From Buxus sempervirens (lineage: Eukaryota > Streptophyta > Magnoliopsida > Buxales > Buxaceae), in contig OX387184.1 of NCBI GenBank assembly GCA_947561395.2, positions 43,266,766 to 43,330,765 of the forward strand: DNA of 64,000 nt. Direction: 5' to 3'. Position numbers and translations under genes: made by a program. The notes under the pieces are model-generated. The model searched no databases and was not told the origin of the DNA. It saw only the letters and a list, made by a program, of their open reading frames with translations. Shown piece after piece: positions 10,690 to 22,680 of the stretch; position 1 is the stretch's first letter; each line of letters begins with the position of its first letter.

Positions 10690-13592
10690 CTATGCAGGTC
10701 CGCCCCTACGGCCACGGCCTCGTCCTCTGCCTCGACCACGGCCTGAAGATCGCCTGCGCTCAAAGACATGCCGCACAATATTTCGGGCTGTGCTACGCGT
10801 CATCCTGCTCAAAACAGACTGAATATCATGCCACATATATAAAGGCACAAGGCCAGCAGTGGGATGATCAGGAGGGACGTACCCTGAAGTATCTACATAT
10901 CCCGTAGAATCGGGATCGGAATCTGTACGGGAAGAATCCGCAGAAGGATCAACTGCAACAGGCGTCTCCTCTACAGCCTCCAGAGCAGGACCAGTAGGAG
11001 CAGATGTCCCAGGTACATCAACCTCAGGCTCCACATGCTCAGTAGCAGTCATCTCCACCTCGGGCTCTACAGGATCAGCTGTAGCCTCCTCCATCACCAC
11101 AGTCTCCACGGTAGGTTCAACCACAGCAGCGTCCATAGCTGAATCCATATCTACATCAGCAGATGCATCAGGAGCAGTCTCAGCTACTGGGGCCGACTCT
11201 GGCACATCCTCAGCAGCAGGTACAATATCAGCCTCGACCTCGGGCTCTGCTACAGGAACCTCTACTTGACTAGGAGACGTCACGAACTCCACCCGTGCCA
11301 CAGAAAATACCTCGTCCCGAAAATGCATGGGCACGGGTGAAGCAGGTGAAGAAGGGCCGGCTGTGTCCTCCTGAAACTAAGAAAAGGAATTTCAGTGAGA
11401 ACAAGACAAACTAATGCAAAAGCAGGAATGGAAATAAAAGAAGAAACTTACCTGAGTATAAGATGGACCCGCCTGGTCCTGTGCATCAGATGGACCCTCC
11501 TGGCCCTGTGCTCTGGCTAGCTGCCCCCGGAGATCTGAAATGGTGATATAGAGGGCATCCCGCTCGGCGATCGCAGCATCTCGCTGGCGCTCTAGATCAG
11601 CATAGCGAGACCGGATCTCTGCCAACTGGGCCTCCTGAAATAGAAAAGAAAGAAGTCAGAAAATGCTAAGTTCAGATGAAATGAAATAGATATAGAAGAT
11701 CACAAAAGAAGAAGGCATACCGTAGTGTCATAGGCCCTAATCACTACCCCTCCTATCTCCGTGACTCCGCCACGGACAGGCATGGGTGACATGAGGCACC
11801 CAACAGAAGCTCGCCTGAACTAGGCATCATAGTCACCCTCCTCTAATAATGTCTCTGCCTCAGTCCAATCTAGGAACTGGGCAGGATCAACAGGCATAGG
11901 AGGATAGGAAGGAGTAGTATCTGGCGGGATGGAAGGAATCCGTGGCTCTCCCACATGCTGAAAGAAGAAGCGCTCGCCGCAGTACCAGATGCTGCCCAGC
12001 TGACCAATAAAGAACTGGTATCTCTGTCGTCTCTGGTTAGGGACGAATGCATCATCTCTGGCTTCCTGCAGGGCCAGCACCTCATGAATGTCCTCCATCC
12101 TGGGGACAAATAACTGAAAAACAGAACAGGACATCAGATATGCGATCCAGGAAGAAAAGAAAAGAAGAAGTAGAGGAATTAAAGAAGATTACCTCAGACC
12201 GGTATAACCTGTCTAAGTGGGCCCGGGCGGACCTGGGACGACTCTTTTCAGAGTCGTGCTCTACATGACACCATCTACGTGCCATGGGATACGTCTCCTC
12301 AGGCATCGTAGAGGTAGGGCGGAAATAGGGTACATAAACCCTAGCAAAAAACTGCAAGAAAGAAGAAAATAGTCAGAAGAATAGAAAAGGAGAGATAAAA
12401 AGAAAGAGATAAAGAAAAAGAAGGGAAATAAGGTTCACCTGCAAGAAGGGCCAGAAGAACCTGCACCCAACTCCAGCCCCTCTGGAAGTAGAGAGGCCGC
12501 TCACTGATCGGCGCAGGCCGGCCAGAATAGTACCAAAAATAAGCGGGCCCCATGCATACCTCCTCGCCCGCTGCAGATCTCCCAGAAGACTCAAAAAATA
12601 AGGACTAACTGAAGTCATGTCCTCTGGGAAGAAGCAGGATCCCATCATATACAGAAAGAGGAATCGGAAGGCAAATGGGAAAACATGATCACCGGCAGCA
12701 AGTTGGCCAAACTGCCTCCTCCTGAAAGTCTCTCTCAACCATGTCAGAGACAATCTCGCTCTCCCCCGATCCCAGGCCTCTGGAGGCAGTACAATATATC
12801 CAAGATAACCAGCAATCTCATCAGCCTCTGGCATCGTCATCTCAGGAATAACATCACCGATCATCCTAATCCCGGTGATGAGCGTGAAATCAGAAGGCCG
12901 GATCCCAATCTCAATATCTGGGAAGTGGAAGCTCAATGTCTCCGGGAAAAACCTCTCCAGCAATGCAGCAATGAGGGCTTGATCCAAGCGAACGTCCGGG
13001 ATGGTGATAAACATGCCAAATCCATATAAGCCTAACTCCCGACGATAGGCCGAACTGCAAGCTCCCAAAAATCTAGTGAAGCTGGCCCAGCTCCCTCTAT
13101 AGTGGGACATCGGATACTCCAAAGGGATATCCGCCCTAACGCACGCTGAGGGATGAGTCCTCAAGCCATGCAAAAGATCGGTATCCCTAATCAAGGCAGC
13201 CACCTCCTCAGGGATCTCAACCCTGGTCCTGGCCTCATCTCTGCCACGGCCCCCTCTGCGGCCTCCTCTACGGCCCTCATCATGGCCTCCAGCTCGACGC
13301 CTGCTACGGCTCCTATCTCTGCCCGAAGCCTCAACAGCCGGCTAAAAGAAAATAATTAAAGGGAGGAAAGAATCAAGATGATGTGTTTTTGTAAAAGAAT
13401 GTTAAATTCAGAAAGGTTAGAGAATACCTCTGGGGTCGCCTCACGCGAATCCCCAGAAGGAAGATCAGGGACATCTGAATCCGAATCCCTCTTGGCCCTC
13501 GAAGACGAGGCCACATCAGCAGGATCTCGCCTAACCCTCGAGGAGGAAGGCTCATTTGTAGGATCCCGGGAAGCTGATCGAAGACGGGCCAT
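10690..13592 (-). pseudogene. E1 antisense gene 2: six-exon PMD protein with one in-frame stop
   Basis: On the - strand six exons join in phase 0: 13592-13428, 13341-12439, 12351-12193, 12113-11721, 11634-11452, 11370-10690. Every junction has GT and AG, and the total is 2484 nt. The N-terminus is Ser/Arg-rich and then RGG-like. Exon 2 carries a classical PMD core (RLDQALIAALLERFFPET, then a conserved FH...TLITGIRMIG segment). Exon 5 is a coiled coil (SRYADLERQRDAAIAERDAL). Exon 6 is very acidic, with Pro/Glu/Val repeats, ending in a (RG)n basic tail that suggests nucleic-acid binding in the nucleus. One TAG at 11820-11822 in exon 4 (CAG likely) would truncate it, hence the pseudogene call; everything else is open. 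It could be a captured host gene or an element gene. Confidence 0.7.
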
Positions 13593-14860
13593 CTACGGTT
13601 CAAAACATTGAGATGTTCAATTATTCTAGTTAAAATTTTATTCCTTGATTTTATTCTAACCAAGTTTAATTGATTGGTAGGAGAAAGAAAATAGGAAATG
13701 GAAGAGAATGATTTAGAAACACCCAATCAAATCATCAGGAGTTTATTTTCTGTTTGGAGAAATTCTATTGTGATATTTACATATCTTTAAAATAAAAAAA
13801 ATTGTGAGTTAAGGATTTATTCTAATATATCTTGTATTTTGGTTTCAGGACAGTCAAGGCATGTTCAAATTGACGTGAAGTTGTGAACAAGAGTTCAAGT
13901 CTATTACGGTTTGGGTTTATTCAGGAGAAAATTCAGAAATGCATTATGATGTTCTAACATCCCATAGATCAAGAATTGGTTCATATCAAACCCACAAGTG
14001 GTTAACTCAAGCTAAGGTTTTCAAAGCAAAATTCAGGCATTAGTTTACAATCAGAACACTGAAATGAAAGCATGAACAGATGTACACAACATGCTAAATA
14101 AAGATGAGCCAATGACAGTGACAAATTGCTTCATGATGATCAATGTCAAAAGGGAATACAAATTTCAATTGAAAGCATACTGCCAATAAGGCAGAAATTC
14201 AGTTTCAAACAGAAAAGTTGCAAACATCAGTTCAATCAGCAGAGAGCAAACTTAAAAATTCAGGAATCTGTTCACTCAAAAGCCAAAACTGTTAGCCTCA
14301 AAAGCAGAAAATCATCCGGTCGAATATGAGATTTATTCATGAAGATCATACAAGTATTTTTCAATGCAACATTGGCATAAAAATCAGATGGTGAACAAAT
14401 TGGAATCAAGGACAGAAAATGGAAAAGCTCATGGACGAATTGCTTAGACATACCTGTTTATCTGAATTGCGAAAAAGAAAATGTGAGCTTGGTCTCACCA
14501 AAGCAAGGAGGTGCTCAAACACAGGAGCCGTCCACGGTCGGTTACTGCTTCAAAGGATCACCCAAGGGAGCAAGCAATGTTCGGATAATGGGAGAAGAGC
14601 AATAGTCGCCGAAGGAACAGTGCTCACCAAAGGAACAATGGTCACCGGAGAACAGTGAGAATGGTCGTCGAAAAAAAAATGATGAGAAGCTCACCGGAGG
14701 AGAACAGTAATCGCTGGACGTCGCCGGAGAAGATGGGAAACACCGTCGGAGACTAATGGAGAAGACGAAGAACCGTAAGAGAAGATACGGGCAGCAGAGA
14801 ATTAGGGCTTGAGTACGAGCAGAAATGAAGAGAAGTTCGCGGTCGCGAACATAAGAAGAG
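13593..14860 (-). other. Likely 5' UTR and leader intron of antisense gene 2
   Basis: On the - strand, 14850-14456 resembles a plant 5' UTR, with CT-rich text and AAGCCCTAATTCTCTGC near 14800. AAACAG|GTATGT at about 14460-14449 is a good donor. The remaining ~0.85 kb down to the ATG is AT-rich without coding content, and a weak acceptor (CCGTAG) abuts the ATG. Transcript start and intron are inference. Confidence 0.45.
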
Positions 14861-14973
14861 CGTAAAATCCGTAAAATCAGTCCGGGCATTAGACGCCCGT
14901 GAAAGCACTACGGTCCCGGTCGCCCGTGAATCCTCTACGGGCAAAATCTGTCCGTAAGCAAAATACGGGCGAA
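14861..14973. repeat. TACGGGC/GCCCGTA inverted iteron cluster upstream of antisense gene 2
   Basis: At least seven half-sites of CGGGC/GCCCG or TACGG/CCGTA occur in about 110 bp, immediately upstream of the inferred leader of antisense gene 2. This is the same vocabulary as at 10338-10467 and 15426-15530. No clear TATA box is visible next to it. Confidence 0.75.
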
Positions 14974-15307
14974 GCCAAAATTGCGCATTTTATCATTTTC
15001 TCCACATTTTAAGAGATTAATGTACATATTAGTTGCAAGTTGCAAGGATTGCCACCTTACCCACTTTTGTTTAAAAATTTTGTCTCAAATCTCACTTCAT
15101 AGCCCACAAGTGCTCAGTGAGAGGAGAGAGGAGGATTTGGCCCTTAAGCTGAGGGATTTCTTAGCAAATCTTCCGCAATCAATTCTTTTTTTTTTTTAAA
15201 AATCATCCCTTTAATCCTTGCAAAGTGCAATTGATTATAAAAAAATCTCAGAAAGTGCAATTGGTGGGTCTTTTTGTTCTCTGCTTGTAATTGGTTCCAA
15301 TTACCAG
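14974..15307. other. E1 3' untranslated spacer
   Basis: This is AT-rich sequence with no ORF of note, ending in the polypurine tract. Nothing else was recognised. Confidence 0.6.
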
Positions 15308-15322
15308 CAAAGAGGGGGCAGC
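15308..15322 (+). other. E1 polypurine tract
   Basis: AAAGAGGGGGCAGC directly precedes TGTAGACACCCC, the start of the 3' LTR. This is the usual plus-strand primer position. Confidence 0.8.
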
Positions 15323-15425
15323 TGTAGACACCCCAAATTGCACTGCCAAATGAGAAAATAATAAAAACATGTAATTAGAGCTTAAAACAGGTCAAAAAAG
15401 CATAAAAATTGAATAAACAGGCTTT

Positions 15426-15530
15426 GCCCGTATTTCCTTCACGGGCCCATCGCGCCCGAAAATTATCTACGGACAGGCGCGCCCGTAGTAACAATACGGT
15501 CTCCGTTGGACCGTAAATCATTTACGGGCA
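15426..15530. repeat. TACGGGC/GCCCGTA iteron cluster in E1 LTR U3
   Basis: Seven or more half-sites lie in 105 bp, about 200 bp upstream of the LTR TATA box, partly as inverted pairs (TACGGACAGGCGCGCCCGTA at 15469-15488). The motif is shared with the promoters of both antisense genes. Confidence 0.8.
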
Positions 15531-15729
15531 TTAAAGACACGTGCGAGTTTTGTCCTTCTCTCAATTTCTGAGCTTTATTTGAAGTCCAATATATCTTTAA
15601 ACGAGCGAATTAAGTATTTTATTCGCTGAAGCTACCTTGGTTGGCTATGGATGGGCATTACCTCTGTATTTTACTCTATCTTAAAGACCAGGCTATATCC
15701 TTCTGGACCAACCATGCCCCTGGGTGTGT

Positions 15730-15739
15730 CTATAAATAG
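15730..15739 (+). promoter_or_regulatory. E1 LTR TATA box
   Basis: CTATAAATAG is followed by GAGGCTC. It is in the expected U3/R position for the genomic RNA promoter, about 200 bp downstream of the iterons. Confidence 0.75.
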
Positions 15740-15904
15740 AGGCTCTTTCCTCTAGCTAAAGGCCACGAAATTTTGAAGAATCAAAAGCTCCAAGAGAAGG
15801 AAAGGAATCCCTGCTGCTCTGCCTGCTCAATCCAGGTAAGTCCCCTATCCTTTTTTATTTTCTGTCTTCAATTCTAGAAGTAATAGGATCATCTCTATTG
15901 CTGT

Positions 15905-16210
15905 AGAATAAGGCCATATCTATTTTGTATCCCTAAACTTGTCTCCAAGTACCTCAAGGGTCTCTCTAGCCGTAAAACGTGAAGAGAGAACTAGGGGAAA
16001 AGGGAACAGGTGGATCCCTAGAATAGAACCCCATATCTGTTTTTTTCCTTTTTCTAGAATAAAGCCTGTGATTGTATTTGTGTACCCAAACCTATCTCTA
16101 AGTACCTCAAGAGTCTCTCTAGCCGTAAAACGTGAAGAGAGAACTAGGGGAAAGGGGAACAGGTGGATCCGTAGGGTAGACCGCCATGTGCTCTAATCTG
16201 TGAGATGTAG
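15905..16210 (+). repeat. ~153-bp tandem duplication in E1 LTR
   Basis: AGTACCTCAAG...GTCTCTCTAGCCGTAAAACG occurs at 15948 and again at 16101, with flanking AGAATAA at 15905 and 16056. The copies differ by a few substitutions. The duplication falls in the transcribed part of the LTR. Confidence 0.8.
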
Positions 16211-17121
16211 CTGTTTTAAATATCCTGATCATGTTTTAATGCTTTTTATGATATATCTGAATGAATAACATGAATCTATGATGTTTATAGCATGAGATCC
16301 CCACTTTTTGCCAAAATTTGGATTTTTGCCACTTTTGCACCTACAGCACTGTTTTCGTGATTTTTGTGATTTTAGGCTAGGATCTTGGATCTATCATGAT
16401 CAATATGGTAGATCTGAATCCAGAAGCCTGAAAATAAATTCTAGGGTTTCATGATATGGTTTTTAAATTGTTTTTCATTATTGAGAGAAGACCCTATGGT
16501 CTAAGTTCTCCCCTTTTGATGTTCTTCATCAACGTGGGTATTTTTGGTTTTTATTTTCTGATTTAATGTGAAATTTGAGCTTTATCCATGTCCTGGACTA
16601 TTCAAGTTCAATTTTGAAATATTTTACAAAAATCATATTTTTCTAGATTTCTAGAATTTGACTTGAAGCCAGATTTTTGGATTTTTCACTTTAAATTGAT
16701 TTTATTTGATTTTATCTTAATTTTATTTTGATCATGAAACCCTAGGAATGATATGATCATATTTGAAAGTTCTGGATCAATCAGAATATTCGTATGAAAA
16801 AACCATACAATTTCATCTTCTTTTTTTCCTGATTTTCATAGCAAGCTTTTTCCTTTATTTAAACATGAACAATACCTGGCAACCACCTTGTGTGGATGAA
16901 TAGGGGTGCCTAACACCTTCCCCTGTTCATAACCTAATCCCCTTACCCATCTCTGGTTGTTTTTTTAGGAGGGTTATTTTTACCCTAACTTTGCCTTTTG
17001 TGCTTATTTAATATTTTGATGTCCATTCACACCTAAATTGAATGGTGGCGACTCTTTGTTTTATTTAATCCCGTGCGATGATTGAGGAAATCATTAAATT
17101 GATTTTTTCCCATGTCTCACA

Positions 17122-17876
17122 GTAGTGCTAATAGGTAAGAAATGTGCTGACTTAGTCAGTCTATCAAGGATAACCCAAATAGCATCCTCCTTCGCTGTCA
17201 AAGGCAATCTTGAAACAAAGTCCATAGTCACATGTTCCCACTTCCATTCTGGAATAGGAAGTGTTTGAAGTAGCCCAGGTGGCTTACGATGCTCAGCTTT
17301 CACTTGCTGACATGTCAAACACTTAGCCACATACTTTGCAATCTCCCTCTTCATTCTTAACCACCAATAGATATCTTTCAGATTCTTATACATCTTTGTA
17401 CTCCTCGGGTACACTGCATACTTCGATCTGTGTCCCTCTGTCAATATCTTTTCCTTAATCACCTCATCAGCCGGAACACAAATACAGCCTCTAAACCTCA
17501 ACAGCCCATTTCTATCTGAAAAATCTACAACAACCTCAGATCCTCTACTAATAAACTCTCTGGTCTGATTCAGCTGTGGGTTAGTCAACTGCCTCTCACA
17601 AATCAATTGTACCAAATCTGGCTTTATCTGAACACGAGCAACTCTAATCACTCCATCCTATGGCAAGCTGAACTCTCCCTACCAATCCTTGACTGAATCC
17701 ACCAATCTACATTGACTCATCATAAAGGCTGGTAAAGTGGCTACCTGACCATCAACTGCACTTTTTCTACTCAAGGCATCTGCCACCACGTTTGCTTTAC
17801 CTGGGTGGTACTACAAAGTAAACTTAAAGTCCTTAAGCAGATCCATCCACCTACGCTGCCTCATATTCAAGTCTCT
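17122..17876 (-). pseudogene. E2 integrase N-terminal part
   Basis: The - strand encodes the integrase zinc finger (about 17270-17400; [11 protein letters not shown]) and the first part of the catalytic core ([11 protein letters not shown]) up to KSAHFLP, where the E1 LTR begins. TAGs at 17658-17660, 17811-17813 and 17877-17879 (plus strand CTA) replace CAG present in E7. Alignment with E7 56000-55620 is nearly gap-free. Confidence 0.85.
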
Positions 17877-18097
17877 CTAAGAAAATAAGTACCTCAAGCT
17901 CTTATGATCAGAGAAAATCTCGAATTCTACTCCATAAAGGTAATGCCTCCATAGCTTCAGTGCAAAGACTATGGCTGCCAATTCCAAATCATGTGTAGGG
18001 TAGTTCTTCTCATGCGATCTCAACAATCTCAAGGCATAAGCTAGAACTCTGCCCTGTTGCATCAATACACATCCCAAGCCAATCTTAGAAGTATCAC
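17877..18097 (-). pseudogene. E2 RNase H, split by S1
   Basis: It encodes the Ty3-type RNase H segment with [20 protein letters not shown] and [13 protein letters not shown]. It ends at the ATCAC target duplication (18093-18097). The N-terminal part of the domain resumes at 21121. Any reading beyond 18097 belongs to S1. Confidence 0.85.
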
Positions 18098-21000
18098 TGT
18101 AACACCTTGGTTCCGGGTCCATTCCCAAACCTGAGGTGTTATGGTAAATAAACAAAGCAACTAAAGAATTTGGATAATTTAAAACTTTTTCTAACTTTAT
18201 AATCAGAGTAAATAGGGAAACTTGAATTCAAATTCTCTTTATTATTCAACAATCATGATTTACAAGGATTTCAATTCCATGAGCAACCTACATCTGTATA
18301 GACTACTCATCTACAATTAACCCAAAATTTTACGTCCTTACCAAGAGTACCTGAAAAATGGGGGAAAACCGGAGTGAGAATAAATCTTAACAAGTAACAA
18401 TGTGCATGATGTAAAACAGTCCATAATTTTACAATACTAGTCATGAGGTGAACGATAAAACAAAAACCACAATAATAGTATGATATAATAAACAATTTAT
18501 CAATCCAAAACAAACATGTGTGACATAATAGGACTCATGAACTAAAATCACTTAATAAGATATTCTTGCCCCCATAGTTCGCCACATCACAACTTACATG
18601 ATAGATGGAGCCTGCACCTGCAGTCACTACCATCTCCTCCATCAACCATCAACGCGGACCATCCACGAATGGGTTGGCGAGTACAATCCTTAGTCCAAAT
18701 AAAATCCCATAATGGGTACTGCTTCCGCGGAGGCCATACCAATCCGATCAAAGACTAATGGACCCACGACAACATGTCTAATACCAATGCAAGTGCAAGT
18801 CACAAGTGATCCTCAAGCATGGCCAAATCATAGCTCCAATTTGCAAGTCACAACTAACCTACCAACATGACCAATATAAAGCTCATGAAAGTCGATGTCT
18901 CATTGAAGCATACGGATGGTAACCTAAATAACAAAATAAAAACCGTTTACCGAAAACAACTTCGGCTAAGACCAGGCCGCACCTGCAGAGGTCGAGGATT
19001 GTTGCCTACATCGTCCGCACCTGCTAGTACGATGGACCGCATACTGGGGAGTTTCGAACAAGAATAACTTACCAGCCAATTCCCTTTCACTTCCTAGCTA
19101 AGCTATGGATCCATACTAAGCATTGCCTACTAGACACAACTCACAATCAAAACCTTGAATAACTCAATAATACAATATTCAGTGATAAACCTCGTACCAA
19201 TAATCACAACCATGTCCCAAGTGCTGTGTCCAGCAATAATTTCCAAAACCATGGTGTTCAACCAAAAGATATTCAAAATAACCATTAAACAGTTCTTAAA
19301 CAGAGTTCCAGATCATTTATAAGAAAAGTACGAGAATATACACAAATTCTAAATAAAAGGTTCAGATTTGAATTGTGTTAGTGTGAACATACTTAGTTTA
19401 TCTTTCTAATTCAGTATTTAGGTTATTCTTTATTTCTTACAAAGTTTACTCCAAATCATACACTTTGGTTCATCCTAAAATCTTTACTTTTAAATCCTTA
19501 TTTACCAACTAATATCCTAAATCTCTAAAACCTTTGGGTTATGCTATTATTCTTTCCAGAGGTTAATTTGGGTCTATTATGACTTGTTAGTCTAGGTTTC
19601 ATACATAGAATCCTAATGAAAGTGGTCTGAGTGCATAGGTTTACCTTAACTAGTCTTCTTTGATTCTTATTACATTCATTGTCCCAAATAATTATGTTTT
19701 TATCCAAATTTAATTCTGTCACTTCCTACATCTCAAATTACCCTATTTATTGCAACATTAAAATTCCAAGAAAAATCATTAGAAATTGAATCTAGGCACA
19801 AATCCCAAGTTTTGGAATTTCTGACAGTTGGTCGCTCGAAGGGTCGCTCGGGCGACTGCTCTAGCGGTTAGATTTTCAGGTTCTATTATTTTTCAAAGGC
19901 CTATCCCCTGAGGTAACGCTCGAACAGTGTATTGAGCGCTCCAGCTATAACACTGTTTTCCTTCAATTTACGGAAATTTTTGAACTTTTTATGCATACTA
20001 TTAACTTGATTTGATTCTAAACATTTTATTTCCATCCTAAACTAGTTCTGAGACAACCCTAAACTAATCCCATCATCTTTCTACTTATCTTGAGTTTCTT
20101 TTTACGTTTAAAACCACCATGATAAAAATTTTCTTGATTTCTAAAAGAAAGTTAAATCACTGAACAATTCTTTATAAACAAATAAGCTTTTCCCATGAAA
20201 TCCAACTTCAAAAATAATACGATCAAACATCAAAATCATGAGAAAACATGCAGTTCCTCCAGTTTCAAGGGTTTGCTACTTGCCTTATGATGAACCTAGA
20301 TTTTTCAGAAACTTTGTCTGTGCCTGTTTTTGGCGCTCGACAGCACCCCTCTAGACTTCTCCAATTTATATCTCCACCGTTTAGTTTGAAATCTTCCATG
20401 AGTTGAACAAAACCCTAAAATTTCAGCCCATTCCAACGGTTGGATATTCCTAGATCGCCGTTTGAAGTTGGCTGGTCAGCCATCTCTGGAACTATTCTTC
20501 CTTCTAATTTCCTCCTTTCTTTTCTCTCTTCTCTCCTATTTTTGGCTCCTATCACTTATGCACGAATTTCTCTCTCCTTCTAACTTATTTTCAAAACCTA
20601 GAACACTCTTTAAACCTCTCCTTTATAGCCTCTCTAATAGACCAATTCTAATTAGGTTTAGCTTACTCTAATATACTAAGTGTATTCCCTCTTCTACCCT
20701 TCTCCTTAATTTAACTCCTTTAACTCTCTTTTAAGGAATCTCCTAATTAATTTTCGTGCTTAATCTCAGTCCTAATTTTAAATTGAAATTAGACTTTTAT
20801 TATTCACTCAAATTACCTATATTTTGGACCCTAAATAGTATAATTTCCATTAGACCCTTTTTCCACTCTTTAAGCCTTAATTTCATTATTTTACATCCAA
20901 CTAAGCTAAGATTTTGTTTAGTCGAATTTGTTGACTTAAAAACTAAATATCTTATTTTCTTTCATAAATTTAATAAATTGAAATTACCCTTACTCTTTAA

Positions 21001-21120
21001 ATTCATATTTTAACCTTTATATCTCTCTTTAATTCTCCTACCATTATATTTCTTAGTATTTCCTCCATAATTTGTTCCTTAATTATTTATTTTATTTTTA
21101 GGAAAATCCAGGGTTTTACA
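18098..21120 (-). repeat. S1: solo LTR (3.0 kb) in E2 RNase H, TSD ATCAC
   Basis: It is bounded by perfect 5-bp duplications ATCAC at 18093-18097 and 21121-21125. On the - strand it starts TGTAAAACCCTGG and ends GGTGTTACA. No internal region is present, so it is a solo LTR left by LTR-LTR recombination. It is related to LTR A and LTR B by its start. It has an acceptor-like CAG (AG at 18351-18352) and a donor-like site with GC instead of GT (AAG|GCAAGTAGC, 20283). A GC-rich CGCTCG island lies at 19825-19965. Confidence 0.9.
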
Positions 21121-21985
21121 ATCACAATATACTACAAACGCCTCATCCATGGATGGCACAATCAACACTGGGGGCAGTAGTCAACCTTTGCTTCAACTCC
21201 TGGAAGCTTTGCTCACACTTGTCATCCCACTGGAATTTCACTGCCTTCTTGGTTAAGTTAGACAGGGGTGCGGCTATACGAGAAAATCCCTCGATAAATC
21301 TCCTGTAGTACCCTGCCATGCCAAGGAAACTCTTGACCTCTGTCACTGTAGTGAGTCTAGGCCAATCTGCCACTGCCTTAACCTTCTCGGGGTCTACAAA
21401 TATACCCTCACCTGAGATAATATGACCCAAGAATGAAATCTGCCTCAACCAGAACTGACACTTGCTGAATTTTCCATACAGCCTATGGTCTCTCAAAGTA
21501 TGCAATACTAACTTCAAATGCCCTACATGTTCCTTTTTGGTCTTAGAATATACCAAGATGTCATCAATAAACACTACTACAAAACTGTCCAAGTATGCAT
21601 GAAAAATCCTGTCCATGAGGTCCATGAAAATAGCTGGGGCATTGGTCAGCCCAAAAGGCATAACCAAGAACTCATAATGCCCATAGTGTGTACAGAAAGC
21701 CATCTTTTCTGCATCCTCCTCTGTTACTCTCAACTGATGGTAGCCTGACCATAAATCAATCTTGGAAAACCAAGATGCACCTCCTAACTCGTCAAACAAG
21801 TCATCAATCCTAGGCAACGAATACTTGTTCTTCATTGTCACTTGATTCAGCCACCTATAATCAATACACATTCACATACTACCATCCTTCTTCTACACAA
21901 ACATAACTGGTGCGCCCCATGGTGACACACTCAGCCTAATAAATCCCTTATCTAGAAACTCATCTATTTGCTTCTTCAACTCCTC
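21121..21985 (-). pseudogene. E2 reverse transcriptase
   Basis: The - strand RT contains [26 protein letters not shown], the catalytic FIDD motif with DDILVYSK, and the thumb. A TAG at 21893-21895 replaces the CAG of VQKKDG, and another at 21986-21988 replaces that of PEQEE. After removal of S1 and one ATCAC copy it joins RNase H at 18097. Confidence 0.85.
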
Positions 21986-22680
21986 CTATTCAGGTTTTGC
22001 AAGCCTATAGGGTGGCTTTGAAACTGGAGCTCTACCAGGCATCAACTGAATCCTGAACTCAATATCTCGAGCAGGTGGTAGTCTAGGTAACTCCTTTGGA
22101 AATACATCAACAAATTCCTGAACTATAGGTACATTGGAGATGACATGAGTGTCACTCCCAAGCTCCTCTACCACTATAGATGCTACCTGACCAATAAGTG
22201 ACTTCAACCCCTCACATCTGAAACAATAGGTGGTCTGATCTGGCCCTTGCACTGTAATAGTCCCAGCATAACAATCTAGGGTGATGTGATGTCTGAATAA
22301 CTAATCAATCCCCAGTATTACATCAAACCCTCCAATCTCCAAGGCAATTAAATCACTGGGCAACTCCAATCTCCCCATTCTAATCATGCAGTCTCTATAC
22401 ATAGACTCACCTCTAGTGGACTCTCCCAATGGTGTGTGCACAGTCAATACAGCATCCAAATCAATAGGTGACAATCCAATCCGTCATGCACAAATAGACG
22501 ATATAAAGGAATGCAAAGCACCAGAATCAAATAAAACACATGCTGATCTACCATAGATGAAAAGAATTCCTCCGATCAGCTCGAGTGCCTCATGATCAGC
22601 CTCAATCTCCTCTACATGCTCAGGCTCACACTCCTCCTCATATGCCTCTACAGCAAATGCTCTAGCCTGCTGCGGCTGCT
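21986..22680 (-). pseudogene. E2 protease and protease-RT linker, broken
   Basis: It aligns with the E7 protease region (57440-58090), including the pre-RT segment FPKELPRLPPARDIEF. Stops within it include a Trp codon changed to TAG near 22300. The protease active-site region near 22520-22540 is recognisable from the E7 match, but the frame is not continuous. Confidence 0.7.

Larger units (their letters stand above)
1..17121 (+). mobile_element. E1: Tat/Ogre-lineage Ty3/gypsy retrotransposon, 5' end outside window
   Basis: The order on the + strand is leader, gag, protease, reverse transcriptase/RNase H, a second RNase H and integrase, then about 7.8 kb of non-pol sequence, a polypurine tract and an LTR. 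The second RNase H and RT motifs such as YVDDMIAKS place it in the Tat/Ogre clade. Two antisense PMD genes lie between pol and the 3' LTR, as known for Retand-like members of this clade. The 3' boundary is set where sequence resumes as the integrase of a - strand Tekay element (E2, 17122 on). E1 is therefore inserted in E2; the target duplication, probably beginning GTAGT, has its left copy outside the window. Coding regions carry several frameshifts and stops, so the copy is not autonomous. Confidence 0.9.
15323..17121 (+). repeat. E1 3' LTR (about 1.8 kb)
   Basis: It starts TGTAGACACC after the polypurine tract. The end is placed at CTCACA because sequence from 17122 aligns with Tekay integrase. 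Near the end (16860-17060) it has the Tat/Ogre-type text with CTAACACCTTCCC and GGTGGCGACTC. U3 carries the iterons at 15426-15530 and a TATA box at 15730-15739. An internal ~153 bp duplication lies at 15905-16210. No second LTR is in the window for comparison. Confidence 0.85.

Noticed and set aside
13153-13359. ORFs on the + strand at 12685-13359
   Set aside because: Shadows of the spliced PMD exon on the - strand, which has splice sites and family motifs.
18867-19067. Possible host exon in S1
   Set aside because: Inside a TSD-bounded LTR; no conserved protein features.
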